In this document: one piece after another, positions 19,220 through 27,852 of the stretch | Position numbering within the stretch: position 1 is the stretch's first letter | How the letters are laid out: every line of letters starts with the position of its first letter | Source of the DNA: Planctomycetota bacterium | GTDB taxonomy: Bacteria; Planctomycetota; UBA1135; GCA-002686595 | Assembly: GCA_014237855.1 (NCBI GenBank) | Contig: JABACD010000014.1 | Location: forward strand, 26,951 to 90,950 | DNA length: 64,000 nt | Direction: 5' to 3' | Notes under the pieces: model-generated | Database searches by the model: none | What the model was told of the DNA's origin: nothing | Seen by the model: the letters and a program-made list of their open reading frames with translations, nothing else | Position numbers and translations under genes: made by a program

Positions 19220-21433
19220 ATGGTTTTTCCGCAACGCCTGCTCTTGAGCGTGCCCCTCGCCGCGATGATGACTGCCTGCTCCTCCGAGGAGGAAACGTCA
19301 GCGGGTGCGACGATTGTTGAGGAGGTCACCACGACTGAACCACGGGGTGACTCACCCCAACTGGACGACCTGCTGCTCCGCACCCGTCGCGAGAAACACG
19401 TGCAGGGCAAGCCCGAGTGGATGCTGACAGCGGATCTCGAGAGGGACGGATCCCTGGAGGTCCTGGCCGCGACCCACACACCAGGGAGGATTTTGCTCTG
19501 GCGAGATCCGCATGCAGAGCCAGAGCGGATCGATGTGGGGGACTATCCGCTGCGTCCGGTGACGCTTGGAGATCAGGTCGCGGTGGCCAGTCGTGCCGAT
19601 CTCTCGCTGGTGCTCTACGACCTGAGCTCGCCTGGAGAACCGGTCGAGGTCTATCGAGAGGAGCTCGCGGATGTACCCATGGTGATCACCGCGGGCGTGC
19701 TGGATGAATCCCGTGGGGAGGAGCTCTTCGTGGTGACCAAGAGGGGCTTGCTGCTGCGTGCAGGAAAGTCGGGGGTCACAGGGTCGCAGGAACTCGGGCA
19801 CTCCTCGCCTCGCTGCGCCATCGTCCTCGAGCCAGAGGCAGGCCTCGTGGTGGGCTTTCAAGATAGCGAGACGCTGGAGATCTATCGGGCGGGCTCTGCA
19901 GGGGAGGACCTCGTTCACCAGGGCAGCTGGCCGCTTGACGGCACTCCCCGTGATCTCCTCGGCATGGACTTGGACGGGAGTGGTGATCGAGAGCTCCTCG
20001 TGGTCGAGGGCGAGTATGGTGGCTGGGTTCTTGGCGCGGGCACCCTGAACCCCTTCGAGGGCGGAGCTGCTCCACGGAGCTTCAAGACGACTGCAATCCC
20101 GCTCCGGCTACTGCCGATGGAGCAAGCCTCCAGCCCGCGTTGGAGCGTGCTGGCTGCATCCAGCGTGGCCTGTGAAGTCTGGGATTGGGAGGGAGGCGAT
20201 CCCAGGCGGCTGGTCTACAGCTACGCCGGTCAAACGCCGAGAGACATCGTGCTACGTGACATCGAGGGCGACGGTCGAGCAGATTTCTGGGTGGCAAACC
20301 GCGATGCCCACGTGATCAGCCTCCTACGCAATGATGATCGCGGGCCGATCCAGCCAGTCAAGGTCAGCGTGGGGACCTTTCCCAATGACCTTGCCACTAC
20401 AGATCTCGACGGAGACGGGCTGGATGAGCTGTTCATTATCGATGCCAAGGATCAGCGAATCACCGTCCTATCGCGGAAGCGCGATGAACAGATGTCCACC
20501 AGCCTGCGCCTGGCGACAGGGCCCTCGCCTCGGGCGGTGCTTGGTGCGGACATCGACGCTGATGGGGCACAGGACCTGTTGTGGCTCGATCGCACGACGG
20601 AGAACACGCGCCTGAACGTGCGCCTGGGTGACGGGCTTGGTGGATTGGCCGCTCCCGAGGGGTCCGAACCCCTCCTTCTTGGTAAGGGGTCGCGAGACTT
20701 CGTCGTGGAGAACTTCAATGGAGCTGCATCCGCGATGGTGGTGGCGGCGGACCAGGACAGCCGGCGCCTCCTGTGGACCCGAGCAGTAGGCGGGCCCGAG
20801 GGCCTCACGTTTACTCCCGTCGATGAGCTCGCTCTCCCAGGGCCACCTCGCTCGATTGCAACCATGTACCAGGGTGACATGGCCAGGGGAATTGCAGTGG
20901 CATTGCAGACTGCGCCCGATCGCTCTCAGGTGGTGATCTACACACCTCTGACGGGGGCGGACGGTGAAGTCGAGTGGCGGCTGCTCGGTGAGATCGAGCT
21001 CGAGGGCGCAGCGATTGATCTGGCCGCCGGTGACCTTGATGGTGATGGCATCGATGACCTGGCGTACCTGGGGTCGGATCGCGAGGGGTCGGTGGGGGGA
21101 CGTGTTCAGCCTCTCCTGGTCAAGGGTGGAAAGCCCCGGGCTGTTGGCTTGTTTGCGACGGGACTGCGTCCTCAGCGGGTCTTGCTTGACGATCTCAGCG
21201 GAGACTCGAGAGCGGAGATCTTTGTCGCTAATCTCGATAGCCACAACGTGAACGCGTGGCTCACAGAGTCGTGGGGAGGTCAGCTGAGTTTCCGTCAGCT
21301 AGACGATGTGGGGGCCGGGGTCGGCTGTATCGCTCTCGGGGCGACGGATCTCGACGGGGACTCGGATCTCGACCTGGTCGTCGTGGACTCGGCAAACGAC
21401 GGTGTGAGCTTGATCGTCAACGAGACTCGCTGA
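19220..21433 (+). CDS. FG-GAP/VCBS repeat lipoprotein
   Basis: About 737 residues. The start at 19220 gives MVFPQRLLLSVPLAAMMTACSS, a lipoprotein signal with lipobox Cys. The rest is a chain of beta-propeller-like FG-GAP repeats with DxDGDG loops: DLDGSGDRELLV, DIEGDGRADFWV, DLDGDGLDELFI, DIDADGAQDLLW, DLDGDGIDDLAY and DLDGDSDLDLVV. These bind calcium and usually mediate adhesion or protein contacts in the envelope. No ASPIC domain or catalytic motif is seen. The last 17 bases overlap the end of the convergent gene on the other strand. Confidence 0.85.
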   Translation: MVFPQRLLLSVPLAAMMTACSSEEETSAGATIVEEVTTTEPRGDSPQLDDLLLRTRREKHVQGKPEWMLTADLERDGSLEVLAATHTPGRILLWRDPHAEPERIDVGDYPLRPVTLGDQVAVASRADLSLVLYDLSSPGEPVEVYREELADVPMVITAGVLDESRGEELFVVTKRGLLLRAGKSGVTGSQELGHSSPRCAIVLEPEAGLVVGFQDSETLEIYRAGSAGEDLVHQGSWPLDGTPRDLLGMDLDGSGDRELLVVEGEYGGWVLGAGTLNPFEGGAAPRSFKTTAIPLRLLPMEQASSPRWSVLAASSVACEVWDWEGGDPRRLVYSYAGQTPRDIVLRDIEGDGRADFWVANRDAHVISLLRNDDRGPIQPVKVSVGTFPNDLATTDLDGDGLDELFIIDAKDQRITVLSRKRDEQMSTSLRLATGPSPRAVLGADIDADGAQDLLWLDRTTENTRLNVRLGDGLGGLAAPEGSEPLLLGKGSRDFVVENFNGAASAMVVAADQDSRRLLWTRAVGGPEGLTFTPVDELALPGPPRSIATMYQGDMARGIAVALQTAPDRSQVVIYTPLTGADGEVEWRLLGEIELEGAAIDLAAGDLDGDGIDDLAYLGSDREGSVGGRVQPLLVKGGKPRAVGLFATGLRPQRVLLDDLSGDSRAEIFVANLDSHNVNAWLTESWGGQLSFRQLDDVGAGVGCIALGATDLDGDSDLDLVVVDSANDGVSLIVNETR

Positions 21434-23210
21434 GTTTTTTCAGCATCGTCGTCAGTGCGGCACCAATACGTATTGAGCCGCCGGCGTGATTCGAACCCTC
21501 GACCTCGCGGACCGTGCTCAAGAACCCATACTCTCGCCAGTATGTGGTCACGGAGCTCCGTAGGACAGCGGTGAAGAGAGCCCGTAGCTCTTCGTTCGAA
21601 GGCCCCAGGCCGGAGTCGTAGACGATGGCCAGGCCCTCGAGAAGGTTTGTGGGCGTGCCGGGCAGGTCGCCGACCTGTAGATCGACTGCGGGTTGGTAGC
21701 CGAAGTAGGTCACATCTCCCCAGGCGCCGTTGTTGTACTGCTGGCCGCGTAGGTGTGAGTGCACTGCGTCGTCGAGGCAAGCGGCCAGTTCCTCGCGAAT
21801 ATCCGGCCGCAGCTCACTGTACTCGATGAGGAGCTTCCAGCAGCGCACCTGATCAGCGGCCATGCTGCCGCCGTATCTCAGCGCCTGTGGCCAGATCACG
21901 CGGAAGCGATCCCAGCCGCCGTCGACCACCCGCCGGAACAGGGCCTCCTCCGGAAAGCAGCGTGCCATCGTGGCTGCCCGAGCACCGTAGTGCCCGTAGT
22001 CATCGTCGAAGCCCGGATCGATGCGATTCCAGGATCCGGGCCAGTAGTGCGTATAGAGCATCGTGGCCACGGCATCTCGAGCAGCCTCGACCAGCCGCTG
22101 GTCGCCGTTGAGCTGGGCCAGGCGCGTTAGTTGCGCTGGCATGTCAAAGCGGCGAATCGGTCGGGTTTCATTGCTCGAAGCGCCATCGCTGGGTCGGTAG
22201 AGAGAGGCGACATTTCCATCGGGGAGCACACCCGAGGCAAGTACTGACTCGGCCAGCTTCTCGGCAGCCGCCAGGGCTGCCTCTCGATAGCCTTCGGGCC
22301 CCTCTTCCGCCACGTCGATCAAGAAGCTCAGGTCGAGGTAGATCTGATGGAACCGATCATTCAGAGGGCGATCCTCGACTACATTCCACTTGCGTGGAAT
22401 TCCCGTTTCAGGGTGCATCAGTAGCTCGAGGGAGTCTCGTGTGTAGGCCTCGACCGCTGCCACCCACCTGGGATCCGGCTCGGCCTGGATGGCGTCGTGC
22501 AGGATGTCGATCAATGGGTGAGAGCCGGCGGGATGGTTGGCGAGGATTTCGCCAGTGATCGCGTCGAAGAAGGTGCCAACGAGGCCGGTTGCGCGGGGAC
22601 CAAGGTTATCGATGGCGCGTTCGAGCCAGGGATCAAGGCACAGGTGCAGTCTCTCGAGGATCTCCGCGCGTAGGGCCTCCTCATCTGGACACGGCAGGGG
22701 GACGAGCACCTCGAGATCAGTCCAGGCGGCGCTGCCGCCGTCCTGAGCGGAGAGTTCGAGCTCCAGCCGCGGCATGGGGGCAGCGCCCATGGCCTTGGTG
22801 ATCTCCTCACCGCTCCACTCGAAGGTGCTGGCCGTGCCAGTCTGGCCAACGTCGAGTGCAGCCGAGCGCCCGAGTCCATCGAGTAGCCTCACGACCCCCT
22901 CTCCTTGGACTCTTCCTCGGACGAGAATTCCCGTGGTGGTGGGGGCATAGGCGGGGACGGGTTGTTGCGCGATGGCCTCGCCGCTGGTGACGAGCCAGGT
23001 GTCGCCTTCCAGCTCCTGCAGGCGAGAGGTGCCTACCTCCTGAATCCACCAGGGGATTCCCCCCGCTACCACGGCTCTCTCCTGGGGGATCTCGAAGTTG
23101 CCATTACGAAGCATCGAGAACTGCAATGTGGGCTCGGCGTCCTGGCCATGCGGGCGGGGCACGAGAGCCAGTGCGAACAGGGATAGCAGGGAGGCGTTCA
23201 TCAAGGGCAT
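21417..23210 (-). CDS. secreted protein of unknown function, possibly alpha/alpha-barrel
   Basis: About 597 residues with a signal peptide (MPLMNASLLSLFALALVPRP). The frame runs further upstream but that part is R/S/P-rich and looks non-coding; MNAS three codons later is an alternative start. Residues about 30-170 are beta-rich. Residues about 190-590 are helical, with motifs such as THYWPGSWNRIDPGFDDDYGHYG and RYGGSMAADQVRCW that recall helical-barrel sugar-processing proteins (epimerase or lyase folds). I cannot name the family. The gene follows the SGNH hydrolase by 76 bases. Its stop lies inside the end of the FG-GAP gene on the opposite strand. Confidence 0.7.
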   Translation of the reverse strand: MPLMNASLLSLFALALVPRPHGQDAEPTLQFSMLRNGNFEIPQERAVVAGGIPWWIQEVGTSRLQELEGDTWLVTSGEAIAQQPVPAYAPTTTGILVRGRVQGEGVVRLLDGLGRSAALDVGQTGTASTFEWSGEEITKAMGAAPMPRLELELSAQDGGSAAWTDLEVLVPLPCPDEEALRAEILERLHLCLDPWLERAIDNLGPRATGLVGTFFDAITGEILANHPAGSHPLIDILHDAIQAEPDPRWVAAVEAYTRDSLELLMHPETGIPRKWNVVEDRPLNDRFHQIYLDLSFLIDVAEEGPEGYREAALAAAEKLAESVLASGVLPDGNVASLYRPSDGASSNETRPIRRFDMPAQLTRLAQLNGDQRLVEAARDAVATMLYTHYWPGSWNRIDPGFDDDYGHYGARAATMARCFPEEALFRRVVDGGWDRFRVIWPQALRYGGSMAADQVRCWKLLIEYSELRPDIREELAACLDDAVHSHLRGQQYNNGAWGDVTYFGYQPAVDLQVGDLPGTPTNLLEGLAIVYDSGLGPSNEELRALFTAVLRSSVTTYWREYGFLSTVREVEGSNHAGGSIRIGAALTTMLKKLSESR

Positions 23211-23286
23211 CTTGCTCGAAGGCTCCCCGGCTGTCCACGGTGCGGATCGTCCTGGTAGAGCAGCGCCGGCGGGGCGCTCCTGGCTC

Positions 23287-24321
23287 TTACCTGGAGCCGA
23301 AGGGGCCTCCCTGGCCCAGGAGTCGCCTCGCGATCGCGTCGGCTGAAGCGTGCTGACCCAGGACGTTGGGGTGCTGGTGGGGGAGCTGTGTCTTCTTGCC
23401 TTCAGCCTGAAGCGCGGAGAAAACAGGAGAGAGATCCAGAACATCGAAGCCGTTCTTGCGGGCCTCGGCGGCCACCTGGGCGTGGAGGTCCTTCAGGTCG
23501 TACAGTTCGGGGTCCTTCCGCGGTGCACCTGCGGTGAAGATCACCACCAAGACCGGTAGTTCGTGCAGGGACGAGATCTCGGCGATCCTTGCAAACCCAT
23601 CCTCCACTTGGGCCCAGTTGTCGCGACCAGGAGTGTGCCAGTAGCGCACGGGATTTCCGTCTGCGAGTCTATCGATGCGACGCTGGCGCAGCTTCTCGGT
23701 CACATATCTGGTCAGGTGAAAATAGCGCCACCATGCGGGTTCGGCGAAGTGATTGTAGAGCGGCTCCTTGGCATGCTCTGCGTCGGGATCGTTGAGGTTG
23801 TAACCGATGATGACGGCATCGGGCTCGAAGGCCAATGCCTTGCGTTCCAGCACGACGGCCTCCTCCTTCGTGCTGTATCCAGCGACTCCAAAGTTGAGCG
23901 TCTGATAGCGATTGGGCTGATCGCGATTGTTCAACATCCGCTCCAGGACTGCCGCATACGATTCGTCGTCCTGAACTCCGTATCCGAAGGTGGTCGAATC
24001 GCCAAGGACTGCCACACGACGGAATTTGCCCTTCTCGAAGGGGAAGTCCGGGCCACGCATCCCGTATTGATTGATGTGGATGGGAATCTCCTTCCCGCCC
24101 TGCCGGGGAGGGGTGTAGGAGCGCTCGGCGCCTGGGCGCAGTTCGTAGAGCAGGCCGGCGGTCTCCGACGCCTGATGAACCTGGTTGCCCCACTGCCCTA
24201 GCTTGGTCTCCCCAGGAGCGCCGGACTGCGGTCTCCACCTGGCCATGGCGAGCTCTGCGATCACGAGGCTGACCATCGTGGCTCCCAGTAAGAGCCCGAG
24301 CTTGATCAAGGTCTTCTTCAC
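23287..24321 (-). CDS. membrane-anchored SGNH/GDSL hydrolase
   Basis: 344 residues with one N-terminal membrane segment (MKKTLIKLGLLLGATMVSLVIA...). Block I, with the nucleophile Ser, is VAVLGDSTTFGYGVQ. The Gly block is LNFGVAGYSTKEE, the Asn block is IIGYNLNDPD, and the C-terminal catalytic His lies in HPNVLGQHASADAIA. SGNH enzymes of this kind remove or add acyl groups on extracellular sugars or lipids. The ATG is 6 bases after the stop of the 155-residue gene, so it is probably part of the GMC operon. Confidence 0.88.
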   Translation of the reverse strand: MKKTLIKLGLLLGATMVSLVIAELAMARWRPQSGAPGETKLGQWGNQVHQASETAGLLYELRPGAERSYTPPRQGGKEIPIHINQYGMRGPDFPFEKGKFRRVAVLGDSTTFGYGVQDDESYAAVLERMLNNRDQPNRYQTLNFGVAGYSTKEEAVVLERKALAFEPDAVIIGYNLNDPDAEHAKEPLYNHFAEPAWWRYFHLTRYVTEKLRQRRIDRLADGNPVRYWHTPGRDNWAQVEDGFARIAEISSLHELPVLVVIFTAGAPRKDPELYDLKDLHAQVAAEARKNGFDVLDLSPVFSALQAEGKKTQLPHQHPNVLGQHASADAIARRLLGQGGPFGSR

Positions 24322-24327
24322 CGCTGA

Positions 24328-24795
24328 CTATTCTTCGTCGAGGACTGCAAAGGGGTTGGAGCAAATACGGGAGTAAGTGCTGTATGGACCGAAGTAGGAG
24401 ATCTGTTCAGAGGTGTCGGCGTCCGTGTCGAAGAAGTCCGTCGAGAGAAGGAACTCTCCGACTACCGTGTCTTCGAATCGACGGAAGCTCCGCCTGGTGT
24501 TGGGGAGTGGAGAGATGATGTCCACCCGCTCGTAGATGGGACCGAGCATGCCCAGCATGGCCAACCTTCGGTGCTTCGAGTAGCGTTTCTGAAGGGAGCG
24601 TGCGAAGTTGCGCATATCCACCTCGGCCACGGGCAAGCCCTTGAGGTGGCGCCGCAAGACCGAGACGACCAGGTCCTCGGTATCCCCCTGGCGAACCTTG
24701 AGCCAGTACCACCCGCCACAGTAGGCTGCTGCCACCAGGGCTGCCCCGGTGGCGCCGTAGAACAGGAAGCGACGGCGGGTGAGCTTGGATTCCAT
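24328..24795 (-). CDS. Tat-like signal-anchored small protein, possible small subunit of the GMC oxidoreductase
   Basis: 155 residues. The N-terminus LTRRRFLFYGATGAALVAAAY has the twin-arginine pattern and a single hydrophobic stretch. The rest (about 45-155) is soluble and mostly helical. It lies four bases downstream of the GMC oxidoreductase gene. Gluconate- and sorbitol-type GMC dehydrogenases have a small Tat-exported subunit 3 in the same position, so that role is inferred. The sequence itself does not clearly match that family. Confidence 0.6.
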   Translation of the reverse strand: MESKLTRRRFLFYGATGAALVAAAYCGGWYWLKVRQGDTEDLVVSVLRRHLKGLPVAEVDMRNFARSLQKRYSKHRRLAMLGMLGPIYERVDIISPLPNTRRSFRRFEDTVVGEFLLSTDFFDTDADTSEQISYFGPYSTYSRICSNPFAVLDEE

Positions 24796-24799
24796 CGAT

Positions 24800-26215
24800 T
24801 CAGGCTAACAGGTGCTCCGCGGCGTGCAGGGTGAGCGCCGAGAGCGTCAGGGTTGGGTTGGCTGGAGCGCAGGTCGGGAAGCAGCCACTGCCGAGGACCA
24901 GGAGGTTGCGATACTCGTGGTGCAGCTGGTGGCGGTCGAGCACGCTCTCCTTGGGGTCATCTCCCATGACAGTGGTGCCTATGATGTGAGCCTCTGTCTG
25001 ATTGAGTCCGCGGATTTCGATTGATTCCACCGGGAGCGGAGCGAGTAGCTCGGGCAGTTGCGCCTCGAGGGCGTCGAGCCCACGTTGGGTGTAGTCAGAG
25101 AAGCCCTCGTAGACCGTCTCGGCGACGGAGTCATCCTCCTTGTTCAGCTCGACCCGGTTTCGCTCCTGTGGCTCGTCCTCGTAGATGAACTTCATCCGAA
25201 GAACCTGGCGCCACCTGTTCTTATCACAGCGGAGAGTTGGGATGTTGAAGGTCTCGATCAGGCACCCTGCACGGTCTCTGCGGTGATCGCCATCGTAGAG
25301 CATGTAGCCATGCCCGGTGACGCTCGTGCTCCCCTGGAAATTGTCGAGGCCATCGAGGTAAACCGCCACGTTCCGGCCGACTTGCTCACAGAGTCGCTTC
25401 CCCAGCATGGGGTGGTCGAATCCAGATCGCAGCAAGATATGGGCGTTGAAGAGAGCATTGGCTCCAAGCACCACAAGCTCCCCACGAGCCTCGTGCAACT
25501 CTCCGTCACGTTCCCAGTGAACGGTGTCGACCAGGCCTGCGGCAGTGCCGACCGCGGTGACCTGAGCGCCGTACTCGACAGTGATGCGCGGGTCGTGATA
25601 CACGTGCGCAAGTTCGTTCTGGACAGTGAACTTGGCGTCTATGGGACAGATCGAGCAGGTTCCGCTGGCGCAGCAGCGAGGGCGCCCGCTGGTGCCTCTG
25701 CGGGCTCGGCCTGTGGGTTGGCGGAAGAAGGCTTCCGGATAGGCTCTGGCGAGCAGCTCTTCGGGTGCGGTTGGAAGGTGGGGGGGCTGCGGATAGGGCC
25801 TCGTGCGTGGGAAGGGAGAGCGATCGTTGGGGCCTGAGATGGACATCAGCTCCTCAGCCCGATCATAGAATGGTGCCAGCTCCTCGTAGTCCAGGGGCCA
25901 GTCGCGGCCGACTCCGTAGAGGGTTCGGGTACGGAAGTCGCTGGGCAGCATCCGTGGAGTGCATGCCCACCAGCGATTTGATCCGCCGCCAAAGCCGATG
26001 ACATAGACCCACTCCTTGTTGTTGCGCGCCCGGTGGGCTTCTCCCTCAAAGCTGGAGTTGCGCAGGTTCTCGACCTGCCAGGAATGTCGATCCACCCGCC
26101 CCCGCTCGAGAACCAGAACCGAAGTAGACTCTGCTGCCGACTCGAGGTAGCGAGCCAGAAAGAAGCTGGAGGCGAAACCAGTTCCGACGAGGATCAGGTC
26201 GTACTGCTGCGGCAT
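24800..26215 (-). CDS. GMC-family FAD-dependent oxidoreductase
   Basis: 471 residues. The N-terminal FAD motif is YDLILVGTGFASSFFLARYL. GFGGGSNRWWACTPRM covers the second flavin contact, and the C-terminal GSGCFPTCAPANPTLTLSALTL is typical of GMC_oxred_C. A cysteine-rich stretch (RCCASGTCSICPIDAKF, near 178-194) resembles that of the cholesterol-oxidase/gluconate-dehydrogenase branch. It oxidises an alcohol or sugar hydroxyl; the substrate is unknown. No signal peptide is present; export with the Tat-like partner is possible. It is the first gene of a minus-strand run, divergent from a sulfatase-like lipoprotein across about 200 bases. Confidence 0.88.
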   Translation of the reverse strand: MPQQYDLILVGTGFASSFFLARYLESAAESTSVLVLERGRVDRHSWQVENLRNSSFEGEAHRARNNKEWVYVIGFGGGSNRWWACTPRMLPSDFRTRTLYGVGRDWPLDYEELAPFYDRAEELMSISGPNDRSPFPRTRPYPQPPHLPTAPEELLARAYPEAFFRQPTGRARRGTSGRPRCCASGTCSICPIDAKFTVQNELAHVYHDPRITVEYGAQVTAVGTAAGLVDTVHWERDGELHEARGELVVLGANALFNAHILLRSGFDHPMLGKRLCEQVGRNVAVYLDGLDNFQGSTSVTGHGYMLYDGDHRRDRAGCLIETFNIPTLRCDKNRWRQVLRMKFIYEDEPQERNRVELNKEDDSVAETVYEGFSDYTQRGLDALEAQLPELLAPLPVESIEIRGLNQTEAHIIGTTVMGDDPKESVLDRHQLHHEYRNLLVLGSGCFPTCAPANPTLTLSALTLHAAEHLLA

Positions 26216-26413
26216 GCTGGTCGCGAGTCGATGGAAGAGGGCTGCATCGGCTCTGAGTCTACCAGGGGGGCTCGACAGGCCCTCCCTCGGCTGTGAATTC
26301 GCTGTTCAATCCTCGCATACCAGACTGTAGATCCGTATCGAATCCCCGAGTTGGCCGTTTCTCGAGGTATGGCAAGGGCTAGCATACTCGGCAGTCCCCC
26401 CTGCCCCTCACTC

Positions 26414-27850
26414 ATGATCCCTGATTCACGTCCCGTGTCTCGTCTTCAGCTGCGAGCTCTTCCGGTCCTGCTGGCCCTGGTGGCTGGGAGCTGTGGCGAG
26501 CCAGAGCCCACCGAGGTTCCGCCGAACGTCGTCCTGATCGTGATGGATACTGTCCGGGCCGATCACCTCTCGGCCTATGGGTACGAGAGGCCGACGACGC
26601 CATTCATTGACGAGTTGTGTGACTCAGCAGTCCGGTACACACACTGCCGAGCCACCGGCCCCTGGACCTTGCCCAGCCATGCCTCGCTGTTTACGGGGCG
26701 CTTCTCGTTTCAGCACCGAGCTCGAACAGAGATTGACTCCAGGGGAGTGCTCCGCGAGCTGCCTCTGAGCTTGAAGCACCTGACGCTTGCAGAGGCGCTC
26801 GGAGAGCGTGGCTATCGCACCAGCGCGTTCGTGGCCAATGCTGCCTACTTGCGAGAGGAGTTCCAGCTGGATCAGGGCTTTGGCACCTACGTGGTCAAGC
26901 GAGAGCCCGGGCTGGAGAAGAACAAGGCGGCCTTCGAGTGGTTGTCGGAGGGAGAACAGCCGTTCTTCCTGTTCCTCAACTACATGGATGCTCATCGGCC
27001 TTACAACACCCGACCCTTGCCGGGTGAGCGGGAGAGTGCCTTCTCTACGGAGGATGTCGTGCACACTTCTACGCTGCTGGACGAACTCTATGCAGAGGTC
27101 ATGGGGGCCGGACGAGCCGCGCCCGAGGAGCTGGTGAACGAGCTCCTGGCTCGCTATGACACAGGTATAGCGAACGCAGATCTGGCTGTGGGAGAGGTGA
27201 TTGCACACCTCCGGGAGCAGGGGCTCTGGGAGAACACGCTCCTGATCGTGACCTCTGATCACGGAGAGTTCTTTGGCGAGCACGGCCTGGTTGAGCACTC
27301 CAAGGATATCTACGAAGAGGTGCTTCGCATTCCGCTGATCTTGAAGGCGCCGGGGGTCGTCCCGGGGAGTGTCAGCGACGAGCTGATCTCTCTGGCCGAT
27401 CTGCCTCATCTGGTGAGCGCAGCGATGCCTCCCAGCCTCGCCTCCGAGCTTGGAGCCCTCTTTCCACGGCAATCCTTGGAGGACTTCTCGCTTGCCGAGA
27501 TCAGCTTCTCTCGCGGGAAAGACATGGCGGTCTATGGCAATCGCTTTCGACGTGAGCGCTCAGTCATCTACTCCGGCAAGCACAAGTTGATCCGTTCTTC
27601 CGATGGTCAGAATGAACTCTATGACCTCGAGGCGGATCCCAAGGAGCTAGACAACCTCTTCGATTCCAAACCACGGCTCGCCCGGAAGCTGACCGCACGC
27701 CTGTCGAAGTACATCAACGACAATCCGGGTCAGGTGGAGAGTGCAGACCCCGTGCAGCTGGATGGCGACGCCCTCAAGGCACTGACGGAGCTGGGCTACG
27801 TCGGTGATCACAGCCACGAGGACCGGGACGAGGAAGAGGAGGACCAGTAG
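26414..27850 (+). CDS. sulfatase-superfamily lipoprotein
   Basis: About 478 residues. The start MIPDSRPV at 26414 gives a lipoprotein signal with lipobox LALVAGSC. The domain begins PPNVVLIVMDTVRADHLSAYGY (metal ligand Asp), has TGPWTLPSHASLFTGRF at the nucleophile site and TSDHGEFFGEHGLVEHSKDIYEEV near the second metal site. The nucleophile position is Thr in TLPSH rather than the Cys/Ser of formylglycine sulfatases. The C-terminal helix with ALKALTELGYVGDH is shared with the other sulfatase-like proteins here. The next gene starts 3 bases after the stop, so the two are translationally linked. Confidence 0.88.
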   Translation: MIPDSRPVSRLQLRALPVLLALVAGSCGEPEPTEVPPNVVLIVMDTVRADHLSAYGYERPTTPFIDELCDSAVRYTHCRATGPWTLPSHASLFTGRFSFQHRARTEIDSRGVLRELPLSLKHLTLAEALGERGYRTSAFVANAAYLREEFQLDQGFGTYVVKREPGLEKNKAAFEWLSEGEQPFFLFLNYMDAHRPYNTRPLPGERESAFSTEDVVHTSTLLDELYAEVMGAGRAAPEELVNELLARYDTGIANADLAVGEVIAHLREQGLWENTLLIVTSDHGEFFGEHGLVEHSKDIYEEVLRIPLILKAPGVVPGSVSDELISLADLPHLVSAAMPPSLASELGALFPRQSLEDFSLAEISFSRGKDMAVYGNRFRRERSVIYSGKHKLIRSSDGQNELYDLEADPKELDNLFDSKPRLARKLTARLSKYINDNPGQVESADPVQLDGDALKALTELGYVGDHSHEDRDEEEEDQ

Positions 27851-27852
27851 CC

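Noticed and set aside
21478..21515. GATTCGAACC resembling the T-arm of a tRNA on the minus strand
   Set aside because: It lies inside the coding frame of the secreted protein at 21417-23210 and no acceptor or anticodon stem fits around it.
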